A DNA stretch of 64,000 nt from Streptomyces aculeolatus (GCF_020400605.1 NZ_JAINRD010000001.1:682001-746000); one strand, 5' to 3'; positions 7,902 to 16,817 are shown, counted from the first letter of the stretch. A program made the numbers and translations. The notes: generated by a model not told the origin, from the letters alone.

Positions 7902-10900
7902 ATGAGCTGTCATGCTCGTGACATAGGCAGGTCGATGGTCACCTTGCTGGCCGCCGTCCTGCTCGCACTCACAGCACTGCCGTCGTCCGCGGCGGAGAAG
8001 GCGCCGGCCTTCAAGGCGCTGCTGTTCACCAAGGCCGTGGGCTACGTCCACGGCTCCATCCCGGCAGGCATCGAGATGGTCAAGGAGGAGGCGGAGGAGA
8101 ACGGGTTCGAGGTCGACCAGACCGACGACTCGACCGTCTTCAACGACGCCGCCCTCGCCGAGTACGACGTGATCATCATGCTGCAGAACTCCGGCATGGT
8201 CTGGGACACGGACGAGCAGCGCGCCGCCATGCAGACGTACGTGCAGAACGGCGGCGGCGTCGCGGCCATCCACAACACGCTCGACATGGGGATCGAGAAC
8301 GAGTTCCCGTGGTGGGACGAGCTGATCAACGGCGGCGCCCACATGCCGAGCCACTCGCCCGGCGTCCTCCAGGGCACCGCGAAGGTCGCCGACAAGACGC
8401 ACCCCTCGACCAAGGGCCTGCCCGAGCGCTGGGAGCGCCCCGAGGAGTGGTACAACTTCGACGTCAACCCCCGCGGTGACGTGCACGTCCTGGTCACCGC
8501 CGACGAGTCGACGTACAACCCCGGTGGCGACGCCATGGGCGCCGACCACCCGATCTCCTGGTGCCGCAACGCCGAGGGCGGCAAGGTCTGGGCCACCGCC
8601 ATGGGCCACGACACCCCCGCGTACAGCGAGGCCGAGTTCCGCGACCACGTCATCGGCGGCGTGAAGTGGGCCGCCGGCGCCGAGGCCGGCGACTGCGGCG
8701 GCACGGTCTGGAACGGCTACGAGAAGGTCACCCTCGACGACGACACCGCCGACCCGATGGAGCTGGACGTGGCCAAGGACGGCCGCGTCTACTACGTCCA
8801 GCGCGCCGGCGAGGTCCAGGTCTTCGACCCCGAGACCCACCAGACCACCACCGCGGGCAAGCTCGACGTCTACACCGGCGGCGAGGACGGCCTGGTCGGC
8901 ATGGAGCTGGATCCGAACTTCGCCAAGAACGGCTGGATCTACCTCTACTACGCCCCGGCCGGCAGCGCCGAGGACGTGAACAGGCTGTCGCGCTTCACGC
9001 TCAAGGACGGCAAGCTCGACACCGCCAGCGAGAAGAAGCTGCTCGACGTGCCCGCGTACCGGGACCGCACCTTCCCCGAGCCCGGCCACACCGGCGGCGC
9101 GGTCGAGTTCGGCCCCGACGGCACGCTGTACCTGGGCACCGGCGACGACGTGCCGCCGAACCTCAGCCCCGACTGGCAGGGCTACTCGCCGATCGACTGG
9201 CGCGAGGGCGAGGAGATGCTGGACGCCGCGAGGACCGCGGGCAACACCAACGACCTGCGGGGCAAGATCCTGCGGATCAAGCCCACCAAGGGCGGCACGT
9301 ACACGATCCCCAAGGGCAACATGTTCGCCCAGGGCACGGACAAGACCCGGCCCGAGATCTACGCGATGGGCTTCCGCAACCCGTTCCGCTTCACCGTCGA
9401 CCAGGAGACCGGCTACGTCCACGCGGCCGACTACGGCCCCGACCGCGGGCTGCCGACGACGGACCGCGGCCCGGAGGGCATGGTCGAGTACAACGTCATC
9501 AAGAAGCCCGGCAACTTCGGCTGGCCCTTCTGCCACGGTGACAACCAGCCCTACGCCCCGTACAACCCGGACACCGGCGAGATCGGCGCGAAGTTCGACT
9601 GCGACAACCTGACCAACCCCTCGCCGAACAACACCGGCCTCACCGAGCTGCCCCCGGTCCAGAAGCCCGACATCTGGTACGGCTACGGCCCCTCCGAGGC
9701 CTTCCCCGAGATGGGCGAGGGCGGCTCGGGCCCGATGGGCGGCCCGGTCTACAACTACGACGCGGACAACCCCTCGGAGACGAAGTTCCCCGAGTACTTC
9801 GACGGCGTCAGCTTCCTCTACGAGTGGACCCGCAACTACGTCAAGGAGGTCCGCTTCGACGCGAACGAGGAGGTCCTCAAGATCAACGACTTCCTGTCCT
9901 CGGCGAAGTTCAACAAGCCGATGGACATGACGTTCGGTCCTGACGGCTCGCTCTACGTCCTGGAGTGGGGCAGCGCGTTCGGCGGCGGCAACAGCGACTC
10001 GGGGCTGTACCGCATCGACTACAGCCAGGGCAAGCGCTCCCCGGTCGCCAAGGCCACCGCCTCGGCGACCAACGGGCCGGTGCCGCTGGCCGTCGACTTC
10101 TCCAGCGAGGGTTCCAGCGACGCCGACGGCGACGCGCTGAGCTTCGAGTGGGACTTCGACGGCGACGGCACCTTCGACTCGACCGACGCCGACCCCAGCC
10201 ACACCTACGACACGGCGGGCGACTTCACCGCCCAGCTCAAGGTCACCGACTCCACCGGCAAGACCGGCTACGCCAACGTCCCCATCACCGCGGGCAACAC
10301 CGCGCCGAAGGTGACGATCGAGACCCCGGTCGACGGCAAGCTGATCGAGTTCGGCGACCAGGTCCCGTACAAGGTCACCGTGACCGACCCGGAGGACGGC
10401 GAGATCGACTGCTCCAAGGTCTTCGTCAACCCGGCCCTCGGGCACGACGACCACGAGCACTCGACGAGCGACCTGCCGGGCTGCGAGGGCACCGTCGACA
10501 CCGGTGACCTCGGCGGCCACCCGGAGGGCGCGGACCTGACGTACGTCCTCAACGCCCGCTACCAGGACGGCGGCGGCGACGGCGCCGGCTCGCTGACCGG
10601 GTACGCCAAGTCGGTGCTCCAGCCCAAGCACAAGCAGGCCGAGTACTACGACGACCAGTCCGGCACCCGGATCGTCAGCCAGGCCGGGGCCGAGAACGGC
10701 AAGCGCATCGGCGACGTCTCCGACGGCGACTGGGTCGCCTTCGAACCGATGTCCGTCGAGGGCATGAGCCAGGTCTCGTACAAGCTGTCGTCCCCGTACG
10801 GCGTGGGCGCGATCGAACTGCGCGCCGACTCCCCGGACGGGCAGCTGCTGGCGACGACGCCGGTGCCGAACACCGGGGACTGGGACACCTACCAGGCCAC

Positions 10901-11006
10901 GGAGGCGGTGCCGGTCGAGGCCCTGGCGGGCTCGCACAAGCTGTACCTGAAGTTCACGTCACCGCAGAACAACTCGTTCGACGTCGACTCGGTGACGTTC
11001 GGCTAG
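7902..11006 (+). CDS. Secreted ThuA / PQQ-type sugar dehydrogenase / PKD / CBM protein
   Basis: A 1034-residue multidomain protein. Residues 1-31 form a signal peptide ending in SSAAEKA. Residues about 35-255 are a ThuA trehalose-utilisation domain (ALLFTKAVGYVH, GGGVAAIHNTLD, AMGHD). About 265-680 is a glucose/sorbosone dehydrogenase beta-propeller (GGEDGLVGMELDPNF, GHTGGAVEFGPDGTLYLGTG, EIYAMGFRNPFRF). About 705-790 is a PKD domain, and about 880-1034 a CBM6-like jelly roll. ATG at 7902 is preceded by GAAGGAG. It follows the isomerase by 212 bp, so it may be a separate transcript of the same sugar regulon. Likely role: extracellular oxidation of a polysaccharide-derived sugar; substrate unknown. 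Confidence 0.88.
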   Translation: MSCHARDIGRSMVTLLAAVLLALTALPSSAAEKAPAFKALLFTKAVGYVHGSIPAGIEMVKEEAEENGFEVDQTDDSTVFNDAALAEYDVIIMLQNSGMVWDTDEQRAAMQTYVQNGGGVAAIHNTLDMGIENEFPWWDELINGGAHMPSHSPGVLQGTAKVADKTHPSTKGLPERWERPEEWYNFDVNPRGDVHVLVTADESTYNPGGDAMGADHPISWCRNAEGGKVWATAMGHDTPAYSEAEFRDHVIGGVKWAAGAEAGDCGGTVWNGYEKVTLDDDTADPMELDVAKDGRVYYVQRAGEVQVFDPETHQTTTAGKLDVYTGGEDGLVGMELDPNFAKNGWIYLYYAPAGSAEDVNRLSRFTLKDGKLDTASEKKLLDVPAYRDRTFPEPGHTGGAVEFGPDGTLYLGTGDDVPPNLSPDWQGYSPIDWREGEEMLDAARTAGNTNDLRGKILRIKPTKGGTYTIPKGNMFAQGTDKTRPEIYAMGFRNPFRFTVDQETGYVHAADYGPDRGLPTTDRGPEGMVEYNVIKKPGNFGWPFCHGDNQPYAPYNPDTGEIGAKFDCDNLTNPSPNNTGLTELPPVQKPDIWYGYGPSEAFPEMGEGGSGPMGGPVYNYDADNPSETKFPEYFDGVSFLYEWTRNYVKEVRFDANEEVLKINDFLSSAKFNKPMDMTFGPDGSLYVLEWGSAFGGGNSDSGLYRIDYSQGKRSPVAKATASATNGPVPLAVDFSSEGSSDADGDALSFEWDFDGDGTFDSTDADPSHTYDTAGDFTAQLKVTDSTGKTGYANVPITAGNTAPKVTIETPVDGKLIEFGDQVPYKVTVTDPEDGEIDCSKVFVNPALGHDDHEHSTSDLPGCEGTVDTGDLGGHPEGADLTYVLNARYQDGGGDGAGSLTGYAKSVLQPKHKQAEYYDDQSGTRIVSQAGAENGKRIGDVSDGDWVAFEPMSVEGMSQVSYKLSSPYGVGAIELRADSPDGQLLATTPVPNTGDWDTYQATEAVPVEALAGSHKLYLKFTSPQNNSFDVDSVTFG

Positions 11007-11028
11007 CGCGCAGGAGGTGAACGGACGG

Positions 11029-11060
11029 CGGCGCCCCGGGCCCGGAGGCCCGGGGCGCCG
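11029..11060. terminator. Bidirectional hairpin terminator
   Basis: A perfect inverted repeat with 14-bp GC-only arms (11029-11042 and 11047-11060) and loop CGGA lies between the convergent ThuA-dehydrogenase and M23 peptidase genes. There is no U-tract, as is usual for streptomycete terminators. Confidence 0.8.
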
Positions 11061-11079
11061 CTGTGCCCGCGTGTCCCGC

Positions 11080-11832
11080 TCACAGGATGATGCCGTGCTC
11101 CGCGAGGTACTCGACGGGGTCGATGTCGGTGCCGTAGTCGGTGCCCGTGCGGACCTCGAAGTGCAGGTGGGGCCCGGTGGAGTTGCCGGTGTTGCCGGAG
11201 TCGCCGATCCGGGTGCCGCCCTCGACGCGGTCGCCGGCGGCGACGTCCGTGCGGTCGAGGTGGGCGTAGAGGACGTACCGGCCGTCGGCCATGCGGACCA
11301 GGAGGTGGTTGCCGTAGTCGCCCTCGGTGGAGGTGCTGTGCACCTCGCCGGGGCCGACGGAGTACACCGGGGTGCCGGTGGGGACGGCGAGGTCGACGCC
11401 GGTGTGGTAGCCGGCGATCCAGCCGTCGCCGGGGATGCCGTAGCGCGCGGAGATCTCGTACTCGGCGCTGACCGGGGCGACCCAGCCGGGCTCGGGCACG
11501 ACGAGGAACTGGCCGGGGCGCAGCAGGTTCGGGTCGGCGCCGATCACGGACCTGTTCGCCTCGTACAGCCGCTGCAGCGGCACTCCCATCCGGCGGGCGA
11601 TGGAGTAGAGGGTGTCGCCCTTGTCCACGCGGTACCCGGGCGGTTCCGGTCCCGCTGGGGCCTCGCCGGCGGCGTGCGGCGCGTACGCGGACGGCGGGCC
11701 GGTCGCGGTGGCGGATGCCGCGCCCGCGGCGCCGGCCGTGCTCGCTCCGGTGAGGACCGCGAGCACGGCGGCGAGGGCAACGGCGACGGCGGTGCGCCGC
11801 TTTCGTGGGGGGAGGTGACGTCTCGTTGACAC
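11080..11832 (-). CDS. LysM / M23 peptidase, secreted cell-wall hydrolase
   Basis: A 250-residue protein with an N-terminal signal peptide (Arg-rich, then Ala/Val core to about residue 36), a LysM peptidoglycan-binding domain at about 67-112 (YRVDKGDTLYSIARRMGV, LLRPGQFLVV) and a C-terminal M23 LytM endopeptidase at about 135-240. Zinc ligands are visible as H143 and D147 in YHTGVDLAV and H224 in HLHF; H191 in YAHLD and H222 complete the site. It probably cuts peptide cross-links outside the cell during growth or sporulation. It stands alone between a convergent neighbour and the ohr gene. Confidence 0.92.
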   Translation of the reverse strand: MSTRRHLPPRKRRTAVAVALAAVLAVLTGASTAGAAGAASATATGPPSAYAPHAAGEAPAGPEPPGYRVDKGDTLYSIARRMGVPLQRLYEANRSVIGADPNLLRPGQFLVVPEPGWVAPVSAEYEISARYGIPGDGWIAGYHTGVDLAVPTGTPVYSVGPGEVHSTSTEGDYGNHLLVRMADGRYVLYAHLDRTDVAAGDRVEGGTRIGDSGNTGNSTGPHLHFEVRTGTDYGTDIDPVEYLAEHGIIL

Positions 11833-11883
11833 GGCGTCACGCTAGGTGCGCGCCCCACCCCTTTCGGCGACGGCGCGCCGGGG

Positions 11884-12297
11884 TCACTCCACGACGAGTC
11901 GTACCGGAATGTTCCCGCGGGTGGCGTTCGAGTACGGGCACACCTGGTGGGTGGCGTCCAGCAGCTTCTGTCCCTCCTCGGCCGGGATGGCGTCGGGCAT
12001 CTCCACCCGCAGGGTCACCTCCAGCCCGTAGCCGCCCGCGTCGTTGGGGCCGATGCCGACCTCTGCTGTGGTCGAGACGTCGGAGACGTCGAGGCCCATG
12101 CCCTTGGCGACGACGCCCATGGCGCTGGTGAAGCAGGCGGCGTAGCCGACGGCGAAGAGCTGCTCGGGGTTGGTGCCGTCGCCGCTCCCGCCCAGCTCGG
12201 CCGGCGGGGCGAGCTTGACGTCGAGCTTGCCGTCGGAGGTGGCGCCGCGGCCGTCGCGGCCGTTGGCGGTGGCGACCGCGGTGTACAGAACGCTCAT
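11884..12297 (-). CDS. ohr: Organic hydroperoxide resistance protein (Ohr/OsmC family)
   Basis: A 137-residue Ohr protein, the full family length. Both redox cysteines are present: C55 in GYAACF and C120 in HQVCPYS. The family reduces organic peroxides with lipoylated or dithiol partners. The gene is divergent from a TetR regulator 91 bp away, with two matching palindromes between them. In most bacteria ohr is controlled by the MarR-type OhrR, so TetR control here would be a variation. RBS GAGAGGCACCTCCCC precedes the ATG. Confidence 0.93.
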   Translation of the reverse strand: MSVLYTAVATANGRDGRGATSDGKLDVKLAPPAELGGSGDGTNPEQLFAVGYAACFTSAMGVVAKGMGLDVSDVSTTAEVGIGPNDAGGYGLEVTLRVEMPDAIPAEEGQKLLDATHQVCPYSNATRGNIPVRLVVE

Positions 12298-12329
12298 GGG
12301 GAGGTGCCTCTCCGGAAGTCGGTAGCGAA

Positions 12330-12374
12330 CAGACAGTTCTGTCTGGTTCCGGCTCAGATTAGACAGATCTGTCT
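12330..12374. promoter_or_regulatory. Two tandem palindromic operators (ohr / TetR)
   Basis: CAGACAG-TT-CTGTCTG at 12330-12345 and AGACAGATCTGTCT at 12361-12374 are copies of one palindrome, with centres 30 bp apart (three helical turns) and both followed by GGT. The second ends 14 bp before the TetR start. They are the probable binding sites of the adjacent TetR protein and lie where they would cover both divergent promoters. Confidence 0.75.
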
Positions 12375-12388
12375 GGTACGGTCAAGGC

Positions 12389-12961
12389 GTGTCCGCCCCC
12401 GTGAAGTCTTCCGCCCGCAGCCGCGTCCTCGACGCCGCGACGCGGCTCTTCTACGCCGACGGCGTGCACACGGTGGGCGTCGACCGGATCATCGCCGAGG
12501 CGGGCGTGGCGAAGGCGACCTTCTACCACCACTTCCGTACCAAGGACGACCTGGTCGCGGCGTACCTGACCGACCAGTGCACGCGGCAGCAGCAGGCGGC
12601 CGCGGCTCTCGCCGGCGGCCCGCCGCGGGCCACGGTGCTCGCGGTCTACGACCACATCGCCGAGGCCGGCGCGGGGCCCGGGTTCCGCGGCTGCCCCTTC
12701 ATCAACGCCGCCGCCGAGTACCCCGACCCGGCCCACCCGGTGCGCCGCGCGGTGGGGGAGTACCGCCGGTGGTTCCGCGGGCTGATGCGGGACCTGCTCG
12801 CCGCGGACGGGCACCCGGACCCGGCGCGCACGGCGGACATCCTGCTGGTGCTGCGCGACGGGCTCGTGGTCGGCAACGACCTGGACGACGCGGGGGAGCT
12901 GCGGAAGCTGACGCGCGAGGCGGTGGAGCGGGTGCTGACGCCGCGGGGCGCGGCGGCGTAG
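12389..12961 (+). CDS. TetR family regulator (probable ohr regulator)
   Basis: A 190-residue TetR protein. The helix-turn-helix occupies about residues 12-55, ending in VAKATFYHHFRTKDDL. The ligand domain contains PGFRGCPFINAAAEYPDP, a segment common in the TetR subgroup with a conserved cysteine here that could sense oxidants or electrophiles, which would suit regulation of ohr. GTG start with almost no leader: the second operator ends 14 bp before it, so the transcript may be nearly leaderless. Convergent with the MFS gene downstream. Confidence 0.88.
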   Translation: MSAPVKSSARSRVLDAATRLFYADGVHTVGVDRIIAEAGVAKATFYHHFRTKDDLVAAYLTDQCTRQQQAAAALAGGPPRATVLAVYDHIAEAGAGPGFRGCPFINAAAEYPDPAHPVRRAVGEYRRWFRGLMRDLLAADGHPDPARTADILLVLRDGLVVGNDLDDAGELRKLTREAVERVLTPRGAAA

Positions 12962-13092
12962 CGGCGCGGGGAGCGGCCCGCCGCCGGGCAACCGGCACGT
13001 CTCCGCCCCGTTGCTCCGTACCGTGCTCCGCCCGAACGGCGAGCCGCCGGGTGCTCCGCCTGCACGGACCGGACGGTGCGGCTGTACGCAGC

Positions 13093-14529
13093 TCATCGGC
13101 CGGCCGGCGGCTTCTGCCGGCGTCCCAGCAGCGCCCCCGCGGCCAGTGCACCGGCGAGGACGAGTGCGGCGTTGACCCCGACCGCGGTCCTGACCCCGTC
13201 GAGCACGGCCTGCGGGCCGTCGCCGCCGGCGGCGGCGATCCGGGCGGTGGCGATGGCGCTCATCACCGGGATGCCCATCGTGATGCCGACCTGCTGGGTC
13301 ATCGTCGCGAGCCCCGTGGCCAGGCCCTGTTCCGAGTCGGGCAGCCCGGAGGTGGCGGTGACCATGAACCCGACGATCATCAGCATGTTGCCGACGCCGC
13401 CGGCGAACGTCGCCGCGAGCAGCAGCCAGATCCACTCGCCCGAGGTGCCGAGCGCGAGCAGCGCCGTGGTGGCGACGGCCTGGGCCGCGCCGCCGTAGAC
13501 GATCGCCGCGCGGCTGCCGACGCGGCCGACGACCCGCCCGCCGAGGGTGCCGCCGAGGACGGTGCCCAGGCCCAGGACGCCGAAGGCCAGGCCGGTGGCG
13601 AGCGGGGTGTAGCCGAGTACTTCTTGCAGGTAGAGGGTGAGCAGGAAGACGAGGGAGGTCTCGGTGAGGAAGGCGACGAGCCCGGCGGCGTTGCCCCACA
13701 CGACGGTGGGCCGCCGGAGGATGCGTACCGGCACCAGCGGCTTCTCGGCCCGCTTCTCCACGAACCAGAACCCGGTGAGCAGCACGGTGCCCGCGCCGAG
13801 CGCGGCGAGGGTGAGCGGCTCGGTCCAGCCGGCCTCGCCGGCGTGGGTGAGCCCGTAGACGACGGCGAGCAGCCCGCCGGTGACGGTGACCGCGCCCGGG
13901 AGGTCGAGCCGGGGCCGGCCGGCGGGGCGGGAGTCGGTGAGGACGGCGGGGGCGACGGCGAGGATCGCGGCGGTCACGGGCACGTTGACGAGGAACGCCC
14001 AGCGCCAGGAGAGCAGGTCGGTGAGGAGCCCGCCGAGTATCGCGCCCGCGGTGAACCCGGCGGACATCAGCGCCCCGTTGAGCCCGAGCGCCCGCTGTCG
14101 CAGCGGCCCCTCCGGGAAGGCGGTGGTGAGCAGGGACAGCCCGGCGGGGACGACGGCGGCGGTGGCCAGGCCCTGGAGCACGCGGGCGACGAGCAGCATC
14201 CCGGGGGAGGTGGCGAGGCCGCCGAGCACGGAGGACAGGCCGAGCAGGGCCATGCCGCCGAGGAAGATCCGCTTGCGGCCGAAGAGGTCGGCGATGCGCC
14301 CGAAGAGGAGGGTGAAGCCGGCGGCGGCGAGCGCGAAGGCGGTGGCGATCCACTGCAGCCGGGCGAGGGGGAAGCCGAGCCCCGCGCCGATGACGGGGAG
14401 GGCGACGTTCAGGATGGAGAAGTCCACCGCGACCATGAACTGCGCGCCGAGGAGGAGGGTGAGGACGAGTTTCTGGGAGCCGGTCATGCGCGTGGCGGGC
14501 GCCGTGGCGGCTCTGTCGAGGACGGACAT
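13093..14529 (-). CDS. MFS multidrug efflux transporter, DHA2 (14-TM) family
   Basis: A 478-residue major facilitator with about 14 hydrophobic segments and the DHA2 signatures DFSILNVALPVIG (helix 1), LFGRIADLFGRKRIF (motif A) and RVLQGLATAAVVPAGLSLL (motif C region). Likely a proton-coupled drug or metabolite exporter. It is divergent from a TetR gene; a palindrome containing TAACGG/CCGTTA lies just upstream of its start, so it is probably repressed by that TetR protein. Confidence 0.9.
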   Translation of the reverse strand: MSVLDRAATAPATRMTGSQKLVLTLLLGAQFMVAVDFSILNVALPVIGAGLGFPLARLQWIATAFALAAAGFTLLFGRIADLFGRKRIFLGGMALLGLSSVLGGLATSPGMLLVARVLQGLATAAVVPAGLSLLTTAFPEGPLRQRALGLNGALMSAGFTAGAILGGLLTDLLSWRWAFLVNVPVTAAILAVAPAVLTDSRPAGRPRLDLPGAVTVTGGLLAVVYGLTHAGEAGWTEPLTLAALGAGTVLLTGFWFVEKRAEKPLVPVRILRRPTVVWGNAAGLVAFLTETSLVFLLTLYLQEVLGYTPLATGLAFGVLGLGTVLGGTLGGRVVGRVGSRAAIVYGGAAQAVATTALLALGTSGEWIWLLLAATFAGGVGNMLMIVGFMVTATSGLPDSEQGLATGLATMTQQVGITMGIPVMSAIATARIAAAGGDGPQAVLDGVRTAVGVNAALVLAGALAAGALLGRRQKPPAGR

Positions 14530-14550
14530 GGAGGTTCCCTTCGACCGAGC

Positions 14551-14627
14551 TAACGGGACTTGTGTTCCGTTAAGCTGGAGTCGAAGGTAGCAGAGAATGG
14601 GGCACTAATGAAACTGGAGACCCGTTA
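14551..14627. promoter_or_regulatory. TAACGG palindrome and half-site (MFS / TetR)
   Basis: TAACGG (14551-14556) and CCGTTA (14567-14572) form an inverted repeat between the divergent MFS and TetR genes. A third CCGTTA half-site (14622-14627) abuts the TetR ATG. The outer copies continue similarly as TAACGGGACT and, on the opposite strand, TAACGGGTCT. They are likely operators of the adjacent TetR protein. Confidence 0.6.
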
Positions 14628-15236
14628 ATGAGTTCCGAGTCCGATCCCGGCACCCTCAGGCCCGGCGGCCGCACCGCACGGGTCCGGGCGGCGGTCCTGA
14701 CGGCCGCGGGCGACGTCCTGGCGGAACAGGGCTTCGCCCACCTCGACCTCGCCGACGTCGCCCGCCGCGCCGAGGTCGGCAAGACCACCGTCTACCGCCG
14801 CTGGGGCTCGGCCACCGGGCTCGTCGCCGACCTGCTCGCGGACATGGCGGAGCAGTCCGTACCGCGCACCGAGACCGGCACCCTCCTCGGCGACCTGCGC
14901 GCCAACGCCCGCCTCGTCCTGGGCACCCTGACCGACCCGCGGCAGGGCGCGCTCTTCCGCGCCGTGATCGCGGCGGCCACGTGCGACGAACGCACGGCGG
15001 CGGCCCTGCACCGCTTCTACGCGATCCGCATCGCCGAGTGGGCCCCCTGCGTCGAGCAGGCGGTGGCCCGCGGTGAACTCCCCGAGGGCACCGACCCGCA
15101 CGAGGTCGTCCGCGCCGTCTCCGCCCCCCTCTACTACCGCCTGCTCGCCAGCGGCGACCCCCTCGACACCGCCGCCGCCGACCGCGCCGCCGAGGCGGCG
15201 GCGGTGGCGGCGCGGGAGGGGGCGTACGTGGTGTGA
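14628..15236 (+). CDS. TetR family regulator (probable repressor of MFS gene)
   Basis: A 202-residue TetR protein with helix-turn-helix at about residues 20-65 (LADVARRAEVGKTTVYRRWGSATGLV) and a TetR_C_16/AcrR-like ligand domain. It is divergent from a DHA2 exporter, the classic arrangement of a drug-responsive repressor and its pump. The start codon directly follows a CCGTTA operator half-site, so binding would block both transcription and access to the start region. It ends 7 bp before the convergent phosphodiesterase gene. Confidence 0.88.
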   Translation: MSSESDPGTLRPGGRTARVRAAVLTAAGDVLAEQGFAHLDLADVARRAEVGKTTVYRRWGSATGLVADLLADMAEQSVPRTETGTLLGDLRANARLVLGTLTDPRQGALFRAVIAAATCDERTAAALHRFYAIRIAEWAPCVEQAVARGELPEGTDPHEVVRAVSAPLYYRLLASGDPLDTAAADRAAEAAAVAAREGAYVV

Positions 15237-15243
15237 GGGCGCG

Positions 15244-16131
15244 TCAGGCGTCGTGCTTGCGCAGGAACGCTTGCAGGCCCGCCAGGTCGTCGGTGTTGAC
15301 CCAGTCGACGTTCGCGTCGAGCAGCGTGCGCCATAGGTTGTCGCGCGCCTCGCCCGGGAGGTCGGGCGTGGCCCAGAAGCGGACCGTCTGGCCCTGCTTG
15401 TGGGCGGTGTGGACGATGAGGTCCAGCCAGCCGCGCTCGGCCGCCGGCATCGTGCCGGTGCCCTGCCAGGTGAAGCTGGAGTTCCAGTTGCCGCTGATGA
15501 GCGGGATGAACGACGCGGGGACACCGGAGTTGATGTCGTCGTGGCGGCCGTCGTAGAAGGCGTACCGGAGCTTCTCGGCCTCCATCGGCGCCCGGGCGCC
15601 GCGGTCGCCGGAGATGACGGCGGTCACCGCGCGGCGCCGCACCTTGCCGCCGGTGGCGGAGCTGAAGATCGAGCCGTACCCGCGCAGCACCTCGGACAGC
15701 GCGCGGTACGTGGGGTCGCCGGCGGTCTTGAGGTCGATGAGCAGTTGCAGGGTGAGCCGGTGGCCCTTGTAGACGCGGCCGCCGTTGGCCCGGATGCGGC
15801 GTGCCAGCGGGTCGAGGTAGAGCCGCTGGAGCGTACGGGCGGGGTCGAGCTGCGACTCGTCGTGGGCGACGAGGAGTTGGCCGTCGACCAGCCAGATGTC
15901 CGACTCGACGCTCGCGAAGCCGTGGTCGAGTGCGTCGAGGAGCGGACGCTCGTGCAGGTAGTCGTTGTGCGCGTGCGCCCGCTTCAGGGGCGCGGGCCCG
16001 CGGCCCCGCCCGCGGTCGCCGTCGCCGCGGTCGGCGGCCCGGGCGGACGAGGCGAGCCCCCCGGCGAGCCCGCCGCCGGCTATGGCGGCGGACAGCGTGG
16101 CGACGGCGCGGCGTCTGGAGTAGGCGGACAA
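15244..16131 (-). CDS. Secreted GDPD/PI-PLC-like phosphodiesterase
   Basis: A 295-residue protein of the phosphatidylinositol-PLC/glycerophosphodiesterase superfamily. The catalytic pattern AHAHNDY (His, Asn) and SVESDIWL (Glu, Asp), then LLVAHDE, is the family active site. The TTG start at 16131 is chosen because GGGAGGGA lies just before it; an ATG at 16287 would add 52 low-quality residues. The N-terminus SRRRAVATLSAAIAGG with downstream ASSARAAD resembles a twin-arginine signal. Substrate unknown; phospholipid head groups or teichoic-type glycerophosphates are possible. Confidence 0.82.
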   Translation of the reverse strand: MSAYSRRRAVATLSAAIAGGGLAGGLASSARAADRGDGDRGRGRGPAPLKRAHAHNDYLHERPLLDALDHGFASVESDIWLVDGQLLVAHDESQLDPARTLQRLYLDPLARRIRANGGRVYKGHRLTLQLLIDLKTAGDPTYRALSEVLRGYGSIFSSATGGKVRRRAVTAVISGDRGARAPMEAEKLRYAFYDGRHDDINSGVPASFIPLISGNWNSSFTWQGTGTMPAAERGWLDLIVHTAHKQGQTVRFWATPDLPGEARDNLWRTLLDANVDWVNTDDLAGLQAFLRKHDA

Positions 16132-16350
16132 GGGTCCCTCCCCTGGTGCGGCGTGCAGGAATGGACCGAAGTATCGAACGGCCGGGCCGACTTGCACAGG
16201 GTGCCTGCGGTGAACGGGAGTTGACCGCGTACGGCAGAGGCGGCCGGGTCCGGCGCGGGCGGGGCAGGCTGTCGGCTTGTGCCGCACCTCCGGGATCGCG
16301 TCGCGAATACCGGGGGCATCCGCGTTGCGAGGCCGACATCGTGTAGAGGG

Positions 16351-16758
16351 TCAGGAGTTCCCGGATCGTCCCACCGGATCCTCGACAGTCGCGAAGGTGG
16401 CGTAGTCACGGACGCGTGCCAGCGTCATCACGGCGCGGGCCCAGCGTGGCAGCAGCCGTCGTCCCGGGGTGCCGTGGACGCATTCAGGCCGGGTGAGTTC
16501 GTGGCGCCGTCCGCGGCTTACCAGATGTCCGCCGTCGGCCGCGAGCGCGTTCTGGATCCAGTGGACGTCCTTGCCGTATGCCAGGGCGATGACCCAACCG
16601 GTGTCAGTGCGGAACGCCTGCACCGGCGTCTGGTACCGCTTGGCGCTGCGGCGGCCGACGTGTTCGATCACGGCCAGTGGCGGCATGCGGCGGGCGAGTG
16701 GGATCACAACCGGGTTGACGGCGCGGCTGATCCGGCGGAAGGCGCGTGGCATGGTCAT
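16351..16758 (-). CDS. Deazaflavin (F420)-dependent nitroreductase-family protein
   Basis: A 135-residue small split-barrel protein of the DUF385/Ddn group. Visible signatures are PLAVIEHVGRRSAKRYQTPV, WVIALAYGKDVHWIQNALA and the C-terminal RVRDYATFATVE. Such proteins bind F420 or act as quinone reductases in actinomycetes. The ATG at 16758 has GAGGAG upstream; an in-frame start at 16860 would overlap operator repeats. It is divergent from a TetR gene with two copies of a shared operator between them, so it is probably that regulator's target. Confidence 0.82.
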   Translation of the reverse strand: MTMPRAFRRISRAVNPVVIPLARRMPPLAVIEHVGRRSAKRYQTPVQAFRTDTGWVIALAYGKDVHWIQNALAADGGHLVSRGRRHELTRPECVHGTPGRRLLPRWARAVMTLARVRDYATFATVEDPVGRSGNS

Positions 16759-16817
16759 GTCTGGAACTCCTCGTACACGGGTGGTCGGGTTCGTTTCCGG
16801 CATGGAAGCCCTCAAAT

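Noticed and set aside
7542..10937. 1131-codon open frame antisense to the ThuA-dehydrogenase gene
   Set aside because: It has no recognised domain and Val/Gly/Arg/Ala-rich low-complexity sequence, as expected of a GC-rich shadow frame.
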